Made by a program: the position numbers and the translations under genes
Shown here: positions 1 through 6,894 of the stretch, piece after piece
Numbering within the stretch: the first letter of the stretch is position 1
How the letters are laid out: each line of letters begins with the position of its first letter
Assembly: GCA_002371295.1 (NCBI GenBank)
Contig: DFGZ01000353.1
Coordinates: 1-9,781, forward strand
From: Oribacterium sp. UBA3737
GTDB lineage: Bacteria > Bacillota_A > Clostridia > Lachnospirales > Lachnospiraceae
Direction: 5' to 3'
DNA length: 9,781 nucleotides
Notes under the pieces: model-generated
What the model was told of the DNA's origin: nothing
The model's input: the letters and a program-made list of their open reading frames with translations, nothing else
Databases searched by the model: none

Positions 1-2291
1 GAGTTCTCAATATGTATGAGAACTACCCATTCTGGGCAACCTTCTTCCGTGAGCTCAAATTCCGTACGGTTCTCTCTCCTGCAAGTACCAGAAAGATATA
101 CGAGCTCGGAATAGAGACCATTCCCTCCGAGTCAGAATGCTATCCGGCCAAAATAGCCCACGGACATGTTGAATGGCTCATAAGAAACGGTCAGAAGTTC
201 ATCTTCTACCCATGTATACCTTATGAGCGTAATGAGACACCTGATGCAGGTAATCATTATAACTGCCCTATGGTCACCTCTTATGCCGAGAACATCAAGA
301 ACAACGTGGAGGGGCTCGAAGATAATTCGGTCATGTTCATGAAGCCGTTTTTGGCCTTCACCAACGAAAAGGTCTGCACAGACCAGCTGGTAAAGATATT
401 TGTACATCCAGATGACGGGGAACATTCCATCCGCCCTGTGGGAGATCTGACCGGTGATAAGATCAAAGAACAGTTCAGGAAATGGAATTTCACCGAGGAA
501 GAGATACGTTCCGCTGCCCACGAGGCATGGACCGAGCTCACTCAGGCTCATCTTGATATGCAGAAAAAGGGTGAGGAAACTCTTCACTGGATGAAGGAAA
601 CCGGACACAGAGGCATAGTCCTTGCCGGCCGTCCATACCATGTGGATCCTGAGATCAACCATGGTATACCCGAACTCATCACAAGCTATGATTTCGCCAT
701 ACTTACAGAAGATTCCATCTCCCATCTCGGACAGGTGGAACGTCCTATACTTGTAACGGATCAGTGGATGTATCATACGAGACTTTACCGTGCCGCTGAG
801 TATGTAAAAACCAGAGACGACCTGGATCTTATACAGCTTAACTCCTTCGGCTGCGGTCTTGATGCCGTGACCATCGATCAGGTCAGAGACATTCTCACAG
901 GCTCTGACAAGATCTACACAGTCCTTAAGATCGATGAGGTAAACAATCTAGGTGCTGCAAGAATACGTGTCCGTTCACTGATCGCCGCTATCCGCGTACG
1001 TGACGAAAAGCATTACGTTCGTACTATGCGTTCAGCCAGCTACCAGAGACGCCTGTTCACAAAGAGCATGAAGGATGAGAATTACACCATCCTTTGTCCT
1101 CAGATGTCCCCTATCCATTTCGAAATGGTGGAGGCAGCCATCAGAGCATCAGGCTACAATCTGGTTGTTCTTGATAATGCCAATCGTAATGCCATAGACA
1201 CAGGACTCAAATATGTGAACAATGATGCCTGCTATCCGTCAATCATCGTTGTAGGTCAGATCATGGATGCCCTGAATTCGGGCAAATACGATCTCAACCG
1301 GACAGCGGTCATCATGTCACAGACCGGCGGAGGATGCCGTGCTTCCAATTACATAGGCTTCATTCGTCGTGCCCTCGAGCATGCAGGCATGTCACAGATT
1401 CCTGTTATTTCGCTCAATGCAAACGGCATGGAGAGTACACCCGGATTCAAGCTCACACTGCCGCTGCTCACCAGAGCAATGCAGGCCGTAGTTTACGGTG
1501 ATGTTTTCATGAGGGTCCTTTATGCCACAAGACCTTATGAGCTGGTACCCGGTTCCGCAGAGGAACTTCATCAGAAGTGGCTTAAGGTTTGTATCAAGGC
1601 TCTTTCAAAGAGGACTCCTTCCATGAACCAGTTCTCCAGAAATGTCCGCGGAATCATCAGGGACTTCGATGAGCTTCCCATCAGGGAGGACCTTAAAAAG
1701 CCAAAGGTAGGTATAGTCGGTGAGATACTTGTCAAGTTCTCTCCTCTTGCCAACAACCATATCGTTGAGCTTCTTGAGAAGGAAGGTGCAGAGGCTGTCA
1801 TGCCTGACCTCATGGACTTCCTGCTCTACTGCTTCTACAACCAGAACTTCAAGTATGAAAATCTTGGAGCCCGCTGGAAAGGCAAGGCACTTTGCAACTG
1901 TGTGATCAATCTTCTCGAGTACTTCCGTAAGACAGCACGTAAAGAATTTTCCAAGTCCAAGCGCTTTACACCTCCAGGAGATATCAGAGAGCTTGCAAAG
2001 ATGGCCAGAGAGTACGTTTCCATCGGCAACCAGACCGGAGAAGGATGGTTCCTCACAGGTGAGATGCTGGAGCTTATGGACGAGGGTGTCTACAACATCG
2101 TCTGCACTCAGCCTTTCGGATGTCTTCCTAACCATATCGTGGGTAAGGGTGTTATCAAGGAGCTGAAGCGTCATAATCCTGAGGCCAATATCATCGCCGT
2201 GGACTATGATGCCGGCGCCTCCGAGGTTAATCAGCTAAACCGTATCAAGCTGATGCTCACCGTGGCGCAGAACAAGCTCAAGGCTCAGTAA
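1..2291 (+). CDS. Giant acyl-CoA dehydratase activase-related protein (DUF2229 and C-terminal part), 5' truncated by the window
   Basis: The reading frame is open from the first base (the codons before the first ATG at 12 read V-L-N), so this is the C-terminal ~760 residues of a longer protein. Family members are roughly 1,400-1,500 residues, with two BcrAD/BadFG ATPase domains ahead of this part. Counting from the ATG at 12, the start matches the DUF2229 opening (VLNMYENYPFW). Conserved cysteine motifs follow: SECYPAK (C43), FYPCIPYE (C68), NCPMV (C85), FGCGLDA (C281), NDACYPS (C407), QTGGGCRAS (C441) and CTQPFGCLPNHI (C698, C704). The repeated Cys motifs resemble those of 2-hydroxyacyl-CoA dehydratase subunits and suggest an iron-sulfur protein. 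HgdC-type activases use ATP to pass an electron to a dehydratase. The role of these giant fused versions is not established, and no dehydratase gene lies nearby here. It ends in TAA, 20 bases before a long hairpin element. Family assignment is confident; substrate is unknown. Confidence 0.9.
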   Translation, partial: VLNMYENYPFWATFFRELKFRTVLSPASTRKIYELGIETIPSESECYPAKIAHGHVEWLIRNGQKFIFYPCIPYERNETPDAGNHYNCPMVTSYAENIKNNVEGLEDNSVMFMKPFLAFTNEKVCTDQLVKIFVHPDDGEHSIRPVGDLTGDKIKEQFRKWNFTEEEIRSAAHEAWTELTQAHLDMQKKGEETLHWMKETGHRGIVLAGRPYHVDPEINHGIPELITSYDFAILTEDSISHLGQVERPILVTDQWMYHTRLYRAAEYVKTRDDLDLIQLNSFGCGLDAVTIDQVRDILTGSDKIYTVLKIDEVNNLGAARIRVRSLIAAIRVRDEKHYVRTMRSASYQRRLFTKSMKDENYTILCPQMSPIHFEMVEAAIRASGYNLVVLDNANRNAIDTGLKYVNNDACYPSIIVVGQIMDALNSGKYDLNRTAVIMSQTGGGCRASNYIGFIRRALEHAGMSQIPVISLNANGMESTPGFKLTLPLLTRAMQAVVYGDVFMRVLYATRPYELVPGSAEELHQKWLKVCIKALSKRTPSMNQFSRNVRGIIRDFDELPIREDLKKPKVGIVGEILVKFSPLANNHIVELLEKEGAEAVMPDLMDFLLYCFYNQNFKYENLGARWKGKALCNCVINLLEYFRKTARKEFSKSKRFTPPGDIRELAKMAREYVSIGNQTGEGWFLTGEMLELMDEGVYNIVCTQPFGCLPNHIVGKGVIKELKRHNPEANIIAVDYDAGASEVNQLNRIKLMLTVAQNKLKAQ

Positions 2292-2310
2292 ATACTTGTT
2301 TTTGACAAAC

Positions 2311-2473
2311 GTGAAAACGGTATTTAGTGTGCCTGCTCACGGCGTTGAAAGTACATTACATTCAAAAAGTCCATCAGTGCTTAAACACATTCTGTGTTTT
2401 TCACTGATGGACTTTTTTCATTTCATGTTCTTTCAAGCAGCAAGCATAGGCACATCTAAATTACCGTTTTCAC
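2311..2473 (+). repeat. Long hairpin 3'-UTR element, copy 1 (candidate structured RNA)
   Basis: This non-coding element begins 20 bases after the activase stop codon. The outer arms 2311-2333 and 2449-2473 are reverse complements over 23 bases with two single-base insertions. Inside lie a 1-base spacer (2334), box A GCTCACGGCGTTGAAAGTAC (2335-2354), a 9-base linker, the hairpin 2364-2417, an 8-base linker, box B TGTTCTTTCAAGCAGCAAGC (2426-2445) and a 3-base spacer. TTGAAAG in box A can pair with CTTTCAA in box B, so the whole 163 bases can fold into one long interrupted hairpin. The same boxes and spacer lengths occur in the inverted copy at 2600-2760. The function is unknown. It could be an enlarged terminator, a structured 3'-UTR RNA, or a MITE-like repeat that supplies a terminator. 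Confidence 0.75.
2364..2418 (+). terminator. Rho-independent terminator of the activase gene (inner hairpin of element copy 1)
   Basis: A perfect 16-bp stem (2364-2379 with 2402-2417) runs from A5-GTCC to GGAC-T6. The loop contains a second 7-bp hairpin (AAACACA at 2383-2389 with TGTGTTT at 2393-2399). The T run follows the GC-containing stem directly. The A tract on the 5' side makes it potentially active in both directions. It lies 72 bases after the activase stop codon. Confidence 0.85.
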
Positions 2474-2599
2474 TGCTCCTGTCAGTATCGAATTCTCAAC
2501 TGCCAAAATAATTGTATTTGTAGACCCGAAACAAATTATGGTGTTCAGGCCTGAAAAGAGATTTTTCACAAACAGATCTTTGTTCGTTTTCCACTGTCA
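2474..2599. other. Spacer between the two hairpin elements, with a 12-bp palindrome
   Basis: No supportable gene was found in these 126 bases. They contain the perfect palindrome TTCAGGCCTGAA (2544-2555) and an AT-rich stretch around 2505-2520. This is where transcripts entering from either side would have ended. The palindrome could be a protein-binding site or chance. Confidence 0.4.
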
Positions 2600-2760
2600 G
2601 TGACGCCGGGCTTCGGGATGTGACAAAGCTTGCTGCTTGAAAGAACAGCGAAAAGAAAAATCCGTCTGAGACGAACGCCAAAGCGTACGAATCAGACGGA
2701 TTTTTTGTATGAGCTGTACTTTCAACGCCGTGAGCTGTCACGCCCGAAGCCCGGCGGCAC
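2600..2760 (-). repeat. Long hairpin 3'-UTR element, copy 2 (candidate structured RNA)
   Basis: This is the inverted partner of the element at 2311-2473, lying 3' of glyA and in glyA's transcription direction. The outer arms 2737-2760 and 2600-2624 pair over about 22 positions, with one mismatch and a small internal loop. Their sequence (core CCCGAAGCCCGGCG) is unrelated to the outer arms of copy 1. Box A (2716-2735) and box B (2628-2647) are each identical to copy 1 over 20 bases. The 1-base, 9-base, 8-base and 3-base spacers are kept. Only the inner hairpin and outer stem change sequence, and both keep their pairing. This pattern argues for selection on structure rather than simple recent duplication. 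Confidence 0.75.
2656..2706 (-). terminator. Rho-independent terminator downstream of glyA (inner hairpin of element copy 2)
   Basis: A perfect 14-bp stem pairs 2656-2669 with 2692-2705 (ATCCGTCTGA with TCAGACGGAT, plus A/T tracts). A minor inner stem ACGC/GCGT lies in the loop. Read on the minus strand, the stem ends in TTTTT-CTTTT. It lies about 115 bases after the glyA stop codon. A/T tracts on both sides again allow bidirectional action, so it could also back up the terminator at 2364-2418. Confidence 0.8.
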
Positions 2761-2762
2761 GT

Positions 2763-2816
2763 CTGTTCAAACTGTTCAAACCTATCAAATCATTCAAACA
2801 GGTCAATCCGGTCAGA
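2763..2816. repeat. Degenerate 9-base tandem repeat, six units, in the glyA 3' UTR
   Basis: Consecutive 9-base units read CTGTTCAAA, CTGTTCAAA, CCTATCAAA, TCATTCAAA, CAGGTCAAT and CCGGTCAGA. The first two are identical and the rest keep TCA at positions 5-7. The array starts 3 bases outside the outer arm of element copy 2 and ends just before the glyA stop. On the minus strand the unit reads TTTGAACAG. No ribosome binding site or plausible gene accompanies it. Confidence 0.65.
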
Positions 2817-2822
2817 CCACAA

Positions 2823-4076
2823 TCAGCCCTCATAGATCGGATACTTCTTTGTAAGCTCGGCGACCTTAGCATTAATCTCATCCTTCGAATTCTCGAAGTC
2901 TGTTGCTGCCTTCCAGATGCACTCTGCTATAGGAGCCATATCCTCCTCCTTGAAGCCACGTGCGGAAACAGCAGCAGTACCGATACGGACACCTGAAGTA
3001 ACGAACGGAGAACGAGGATCATTAGGGATGGCATTACGATTTAAAGTAATGTGAACCTCATCACAATTGTTCTGAAGAGTCTTACCTGTAAGCTCAGGAA
3101 TATTGGTAAGATCGACCAGCATCAGATGATTGTCTGTACCACCCGAAACAAGCTTGAAGCCCTGCTTAAGCATGGCATCCGCAAGAGCCTTACAGTTCTT
3201 TACGATCTGAGCCTGATACTCCCTGAACTCCGGCTTCAGTGCCTCACCGAAGCAGACAGCCTTGGCAGCGATAACATGCTCAAGAGGACCGCCCTGACAT
3301 CCTGGGAAAACAGCCTTATTGAAATTGTACTTCTTTGCGATCTCCTCGCTTGAAAGGATAAGACCTCCCCTTGGACCGCGCAAAGTCTTATGAGTAGTAG
3401 TGGTAACAACATGAGCATAAGGAATAGGTGACGGATGAAGTCCTGCTGCAACAAGACCTGCAATATGAGCCATATCAACCCAGAGAACCGCATCAACCTT
3501 GTCTGCTATCTCACGGAATCTCTTGAAATCAATGATTCTCGGATAAGCCGAGGCACCGGCAATGATCATCTTAGGCTTGTGCTCCACTGCAAGAGCTTCC
3601 ACCTTGTCATAATCTATATATCCGTCGTCATTGACACCGTAAGGAACGATGTTAAAGTAGCTTCCTGAGAAATTGGCAGGTGAACCATGAGTAAGATGTC
3701 CGCCGGCATCGAGTGACATTCCGAGGATGGTATCTCCCGGTTTGCAGATGGCCATGGTCACAGCCATGTTTGCCTGAGCACCGGAATGTGGCTGAACATT
3801 GGCATATTCGCAATTGAAAAGCTTCTTGGCTCTCTCAATGGCGATAGTCTCGATATCGTCCACATGAACACATCCGCCATAGTAACGCTTTCCCGGATAG
3901 CCTTCAGCATACTTGTTGGTAAGCACGGTTCCCATGGTAAGCATCGATACATCGGATAAGATATTCTCTGATGCGATAAGCTCGATGTTGTTCTGCTGAC
4001 GTTCATACTCCTTGATGACTAGCTGTCCGACCTCAGGATCTGCCTGAGCGATATAGTCCATCACTTCCTTGATCAT
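2823..4076 (-). CDS. glyA: Serine hydroxymethyltransferase
   Basis: This cytoplasmic PLP enzyme converts serine and tetrahydrofolate to glycine and 5,10-methylene-THF, the main source of one-carbon units. The product is 417 residues, matching the usual length. Visible family motifs, in order, are ELIASEN near the N-terminus, [26 protein letters not shown], the PLP-binding VDMAHIAGL (D201, H204) and the Schiff-base lysine motif [14 protein letters not shown] (K230). [17 protein letters not shown] and SGVRIGTAA (expected in the C-terminal domain) follow. An in-frame ATG at 4088 lies 12 bases upstream, but it overlaps the GGAGG site and has no site of its own, so 4076 is taken as the start. The gene follows recJ by 25 bases and is probably cotranscribed with it. 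No riboswitch fits in that gap. Transcription should end at the hairpin element 2600-2760. All key residues are present. Confidence 0.97.
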   Translation of the reverse strand: MIKEVMDYIAQADPEVGQLVIKEYERQQNNIELIASENILSDVSMLTMGTVLTNKYAEGYPGKRYYGGCVHVDDIETIAIERAKKLFNCEYANVQPHSGAQANMAVTMAICKPGDTILGMSLDAGGHLTHGSPANFSGSYFNIVPYGVNDDGYIDYDKVEALAVEHKPKMIIAGASAYPRIIDFKRFREIADKVDAVLWVDMAHIAGLVAAGLHPSPIPYAHVVTTTTHKTLRGPRGGLILSSEEIAKKYNFNKAVFPGCQGGPLEHVIAAKAVCFGEALKPEFREYQAQIVKNCKALADAMLKQGFKLVSGGTDNHLMLVDLTNIPELTGKTLQNNCDEVHITLNRNAIPNDPRSPFVTSGVRIGTAAVSARGFKEEDMAPIAECIWKAATDFENSKDEINAKVAELTKKYPIYEG

Positions 4077-4081
4077 AGTTA

Positions 4082-4086
4082 CCTCC
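4082..4086 (-). promoter_or_regulatory. glyA ribosome binding site that fixes the start codon
   Basis: On the minus strand the sequence reads ATGGAGGTAACTATG. GGAGG occupies 4086-4082 and is followed, after 5 bases, by the ATG at 4076. It overlaps the upstream in-frame ATG at 4088. The bases before that upstream ATG (TTTTGTTTTAAA) contain no purine-rich site, so initiation at 4076 is favoured. Confidence 0.8.
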
Positions 4087-4101
4087 ATTTTAAAACAAAA
4101 T

Positions 4102-5853
4102 TTAAGGCTTCAGCTGGTAATCGTCGATCACTATCTGAAGGCTTTGAGTCCCATTATATTCATTAATTTGTGGATAGTAAACAATATCTATTCTGGATGC
4201 AGCACCTTTTTGTCTTAAAAATTCATCGCCATTTGTAAAAATTAATCCATCCATGAGGCATCCGCCATCGGAACGAAGCCTCATTTTCACCACGTTCCTG
4301 TTCTTGCCGAGCACTCTGCACTCAGTAATTCCGAGGTTTTTTGTTGCAAAGCTGGGCTTTTCATTTCCTTTGCCAAAAGGCTCCAGCTTTTCAAAATCAT
4401 GAATCAGGTTATGCGAAATATAATCAATCGGCATAGGCACATCTATCCAGAGCTTGTCCACCAGCTGCTCTCCCGTGAGCCTGCATCTTCTGTTCAGCTC
4501 TGTTCTGAACATGTCAATGTTTTTCTCCTGCAGCGTGAACCCGGCCGCCATGGGATGACCGCCCCATTTCGTGAGAAGGCTGTCCACCTCCTGAAGATGC
4601 TCTGACATGGAATATCCTTCGATGCTTCTGCCGGAACCCTTGGCAAGACGTTCTCCCTCTTTCTCACCCTCCGCACGTGTGATGACAAAGGATGGCTTGT
4701 AATATCTTTCCCTGAGCCTTCCTGCCACTATTCCGGCAAGACTCTCGTGAAGCTCCGGAAGATACACCACCAGTACCTTATCACGCATATATAACCTTTC
4801 AACCATTTCGATGGCTTCATTGGTGGCAGTTATGGTCATGGTCTTTCTGGAGTCGTTAAGGTCCTTGAGCTTAGCCGCCTTCATGACAGCTTCTTCCCTG
4901 TCATCCGTAAGGAACAGATCAAGAGCTATCTCTGCGCTCCTTAATCTCCCTCCTGCATTGATACAGGGCCCGATAATGTAGCCTATATGGTAGGCTGTAA
5001 CATGATCCTGGGTCAGAAGATCCTGAAGCTCCAGAAGGGCACGCAGGCCCTGATTTCTGGTCTGCTTAATCTGCTGAAGTCCGAATTTCACTATGGTTCT
5101 GTTCTCATCCTTAAGCTCCATTACATCACATATGGTCGCTATGGCAGCAAACTCAAGGAAATCATAGAACTCTTCCTCGGGAATGGTATGATTCTGGTAC
5201 ATCATGATGATGATCTTCCAGGCCACTACTGCTCCGCAGATTTCAGGATAAGGATATCTGTTATCCTCTCTCTTTGGATCAACCACCGCACTGGCAGGGG
5301 GAAGGATATCCCTTGACTCACATCCGAAGTCCTCGTCCTGATTCTGGCGGACATCATGATGATCCGTCACCAGAACCGTAATGCCCAGTTCTCTTGCATG
5401 TTTAAGCTCCTCTATGGCTGCGATGCCGTTATCACAGGTAAGTATCACCTGAACACCATCTTCCTTTGCTTTATCTATGATGCCCATATTAATGCCATAT
5501 CCGTCTTTGATCCTGTCGGGCAGAATATAATCCACCACGGCTCCAAGACGCCTGAGTCCCTTTACCAGGATGTATGTGGCACACACACCGTCAACATCAT
5601 AGTCACCCACAACACGTATATGCTTCTTCTCACTGATGGCACGATTCAGCTGATTCATGCATTTTATGGCATCGGGAAGATAGAGAGGCGAATGAAGATC
5701 TTCCTCCAGAGAACCGTGCAAAAACTGCTCAATCTGTTTCTCGGAGTTAATGTCTCTGTTGCGAAGTATCCTTGCTGTGACCTGATCTATCTGGAACTTG
5801 TCCGCAATAGCCTTGAAGTCAGCTTTTTTGTTATATAAAAACCACTTTTTCAT
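4102..5853 (-). CDS. recJ: Single-stranded-DNA-specific 5'-3' exonuclease RecJ
   Basis: RecJ degrades single-stranded DNA 5' to 3' with Mn/Mg in recombination, mismatch and base-excision repair. The 583 residues fit the family's usual length. The DHH phosphoesterase motifs are in order: DYDVDG (84-89), CDNG (140-143), DHH (164-166) and the ICDVM aspartate (D243). These are followed by GPCINAGGR (295-303), [11 protein letters not shown] (374-384), GSGRS (406-410) and the DHHA1 motif GGHPMAAGF (431-439). The C-terminal ~120 residues should be the OB-fold. Two sites differ from the common form: a Cys stands where Arg is frequent in GPRxNAxGR, and TICDVM replaces TIADVV. Both look like lineage variants rather than inactivation. 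The ATG at 5853 is preceded by AAAGG about 8 bases away. It heads the recJ-glyA unit and is divergent from the CPBP gene. Confidence 0.95.
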   Translation of the reverse strand: MKKWFLYNKKADFKAIADKFQIDQVTARILRNRDINSEKQIEQFLHGSLEEDLHSPLYLPDAIKCMNQLNRAISEKKHIRVVGDYDVDGVCATYILVKGLRRLGAVVDYILPDRIKDGYGINMGIIDKAKEDGVQVILTCDNGIAAIEELKHARELGITVLVTDHHDVRQNQDEDFGCESRDILPPASAVVDPKREDNRYPYPEICGAVVAWKIIIMMYQNHTIPEEEFYDFLEFAAIATICDVMELKDENRTIVKFGLQQIKQTRNQGLRALLELQDLLTQDHVTAYHIGYIIGPCINAGGRLRSAEIALDLFLTDDREEAVMKAAKLKDLNDSRKTMTITATNEAIEMVERLYMRDKVLVVYLPELHESLAGIVAGRLRERYYKPSFVITRAEGEKEGERLAKGSGRSIEGYSMSEHLQEVDSLLTKWGGHPMAAGFTLQEKNIDMFRTELNRRCRLTGEQLVDKLWIDVPMPIDYISHNLIHDFEKLEPFGKGNEKPSFATKNLGITECRVLGKNRNVVKMRLRSDGGCLMDGLIFTNGDEFLRQKGAASRIDIVYYPQINEYNGTQSLQIVIDDYQLKP

Positions 5854-5876
5854 AGAATAACCTTTATTTCATGATG

Positions 5877-5882
5877 TATAAT
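5877..5882 (+). promoter_or_regulatory. Possible -10 element for the CPBP protease gene
   Basis: A perfect TATAAT lies 78 bases upstream of the ATG at 5961. No convincing -35 box is found at 17 bases upstream (AGAATA), so this is a weak prediction. If real, it would point toward the recJ promoter candidate at 5921-5929 and produce overlapping antisense 5' ends. Confidence 0.3.
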
Positions 5883-5920
5883 ATCAAATCAGTGCATCTT
5901 TTATTGCACAAACATGCAAA

Positions 5921-5929
5921 ATTATAACA
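5921..5929 (-). promoter_or_regulatory. Extended -10 promoter candidate for recJ-glyA
   Basis: The minus strand reads TGTTATAAT, a perfect TGnTATAAT extended -10, about 68 bases upstream of the recJ ATG. The matching -35 position (CTCCCA) is poor, which an extended -10 can tolerate. The inferred 5' UTR contains a short GTGCA/TGCAC inverted repeat (5892-5909). Confidence 0.5.
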
Positions 5930-5960
5930 CATCACAAGCCACTTGGGAGAAAGTAATTTA

Positions 5961-6833
5961 ATGAATAAAACCATAAAACGTTCATTTGCTCTGATAGCAA
6001 TTGTATCACTGACCTTTGAGCTCGTTTTTCAGATAGTGGGGGGACTGCTCATCGAATTCGGATCCGAAATATATAAAAACCAGGCATTTTCCATGACAGT
6101 TGCCGGATTTATGGCGCTTTTGTCAGGTTTCCTCATTTTGGGTTACTATGATATACCATCAAGAAAGAATTATAAAAAATTCAGCATCCTGAAATTTCTT
6201 TGGATCCTGCTCCTCCTCAGAGGTTTTCAGATTGTTGCGGTACTGCTTGATTCTCCGATCATAAACTGGCTGTACCATCTTGGATACACCATGGAATCCG
6301 CTATAGCCGATGCCACCGGTTCCAATATATCAGACAAGTGGGATGTCCTTTATTCCATACTGTTTGCCCCGATAATCGAAGAATGTTTTTTTCGCGGCAT
6401 GATTTACAATAAGCTGAGAAAGTACGGCAGCATTTTTGCCATCACCATTACAGCCTTTCTGTTTGGTCTCATGCACTGTAATATCTTTCAGTTTTTTACA
6501 GGTTTTGTTATAGGTATCCTTTTCGCATGGGTAAGAGCCACCTACGGTCTTCGCTACTCCATACTCATTCATGCCAGCAACAATATTTTTGCCGTAATGA
6601 TGAACCGGTCCTTCAGTACTTCCACCCCGGGGATTATATTTATGAATCTTATGTTCCTCGGCGGCATTCTGACATTACTGGTCACCGTCTTTGTGAACTT
6701 CAGGAGTATACAGGCGGCCTTCCAAAGAGAAAGAACTTTACCGAAGATGTTCCTTTTGTGGTTCACCACCATACCGGTTATCCTGATTACCATTCTGTTC
6801 CTTATCTTTACTTTTCAAAGTGTGATCATGTAA
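5961..6833 (+). CDS. CPBP-family intramembrane metalloprotease (CAAX protease/Abi, PF02517)
   Basis: This is a polytopic membrane protein of 290 residues with roughly eight hydrophobic segments (about 8-30, 47-63, 75-96, 128-140, 157-172, 178-192, 226-247 and 264-287). The glutamate-protease motifs are complete: EECFFR (E140, E141, R145), FGLMH (H172) and HxxxN (H204, N208). Family members are related to the Rce1 CAAX protease and include bacteriocin self-immunity proteins and membrane-anchored regulators. No bacteriocin or CAAX substrate gene is visible nearby, so the substrate is unknown. The start at 5961 is an ATG with GGGAGA 10 bases upstream. A longer frame beginning with TTG at 5943 would contain the binding site itself and is less likely. 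It is a single-gene unit, divergent from recJ and closed by the terminator at 6834-6885. Confidence 0.9.
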   Translation: MNKTIKRSFALIAIVSLTFELVFQIVGGLLIEFGSEIYKNQAFSMTVAGFMALLSGFLILGYYDIPSRKNYKKFSILKFLWILLLLRGFQIVAVLLDSPIINWLYHLGYTMESAIADATGSNISDKWDVLYSILFAPIIEECFFRGMIYNKLRKYGSIFAITITAFLFGLMHCNIFQFFTGFVIGILFAWVRATYGLRYSILIHASNNIFAVMMNRSFSTSTPGIIFMNLMFLGGILTLLVTVFVNFRSIQAAFQRERTLPKMFLLWFTTIPVILITILFLIFTFQSVIM

Positions 6834-6885
6834 AAAAGACCCCTGCAGGGAATCTGCCCGGATTCCTTACAGGGGGTCTTTCTTT
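6834..6885. terminator. Bidirectional terminator between two convergent genes
   Basis: The outer stem AAAGACCCCTG (6835-6845) pairs with CAGGGGGTCTTT (6870-6881), with one bulged G. An inner stem GGAATC/GATTCC (6849-6854 with 6861-6866) closes a 6-base loop. A TTTCTTT run follows on the plus strand, and a run of six T follows on the minus strand. It starts directly after the CPBP stop codon and ends about 10 bases from the stop of the convergent DUF853 gene, so it can serve both. Confidence 0.9.
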
Positions 6886-6894
6886 ATATTCCTA

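Noticed and set aside
132..776. 214-residue minus-strand frame within the activase gene
   Set aside because: It is a shadow of a strongly conserved plus-strand coding sequence.
2296..2511. 71-residue plus-strand open frame after the activase gene
   Set aside because: It opens with TTG without a ribosome binding site, runs through the terminator hairpin and is better explained by hairpin element copy 1.
2496..2741. 81-residue minus-strand open frame
   Set aside because: It has a GTG start with no binding site and spans the terminator and boxes of element copy 2. Its similarity to the 71-residue frame follows from the shared boxes.
2292..2822. Insertion sequence or CRISPR array as the source of the inverted repeats
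   Set aside because: There is no transposase, no target-site duplication was identified, and there are only two inverted boxed elements without regularly spaced direct repeats.
2630..2996. Plus-strand open frames of 74 and 95 residues running into the glyA 3' end
   Set aside because: They lie partly antisense to glyA and across the terminator. The repetitive Q-T segment is only the 9-base tandem array translated.
4077..4101. Glycine riboswitch or T-box upstream of glyA
   Set aside because: The gap to recJ is only 25 bases, too short for either.
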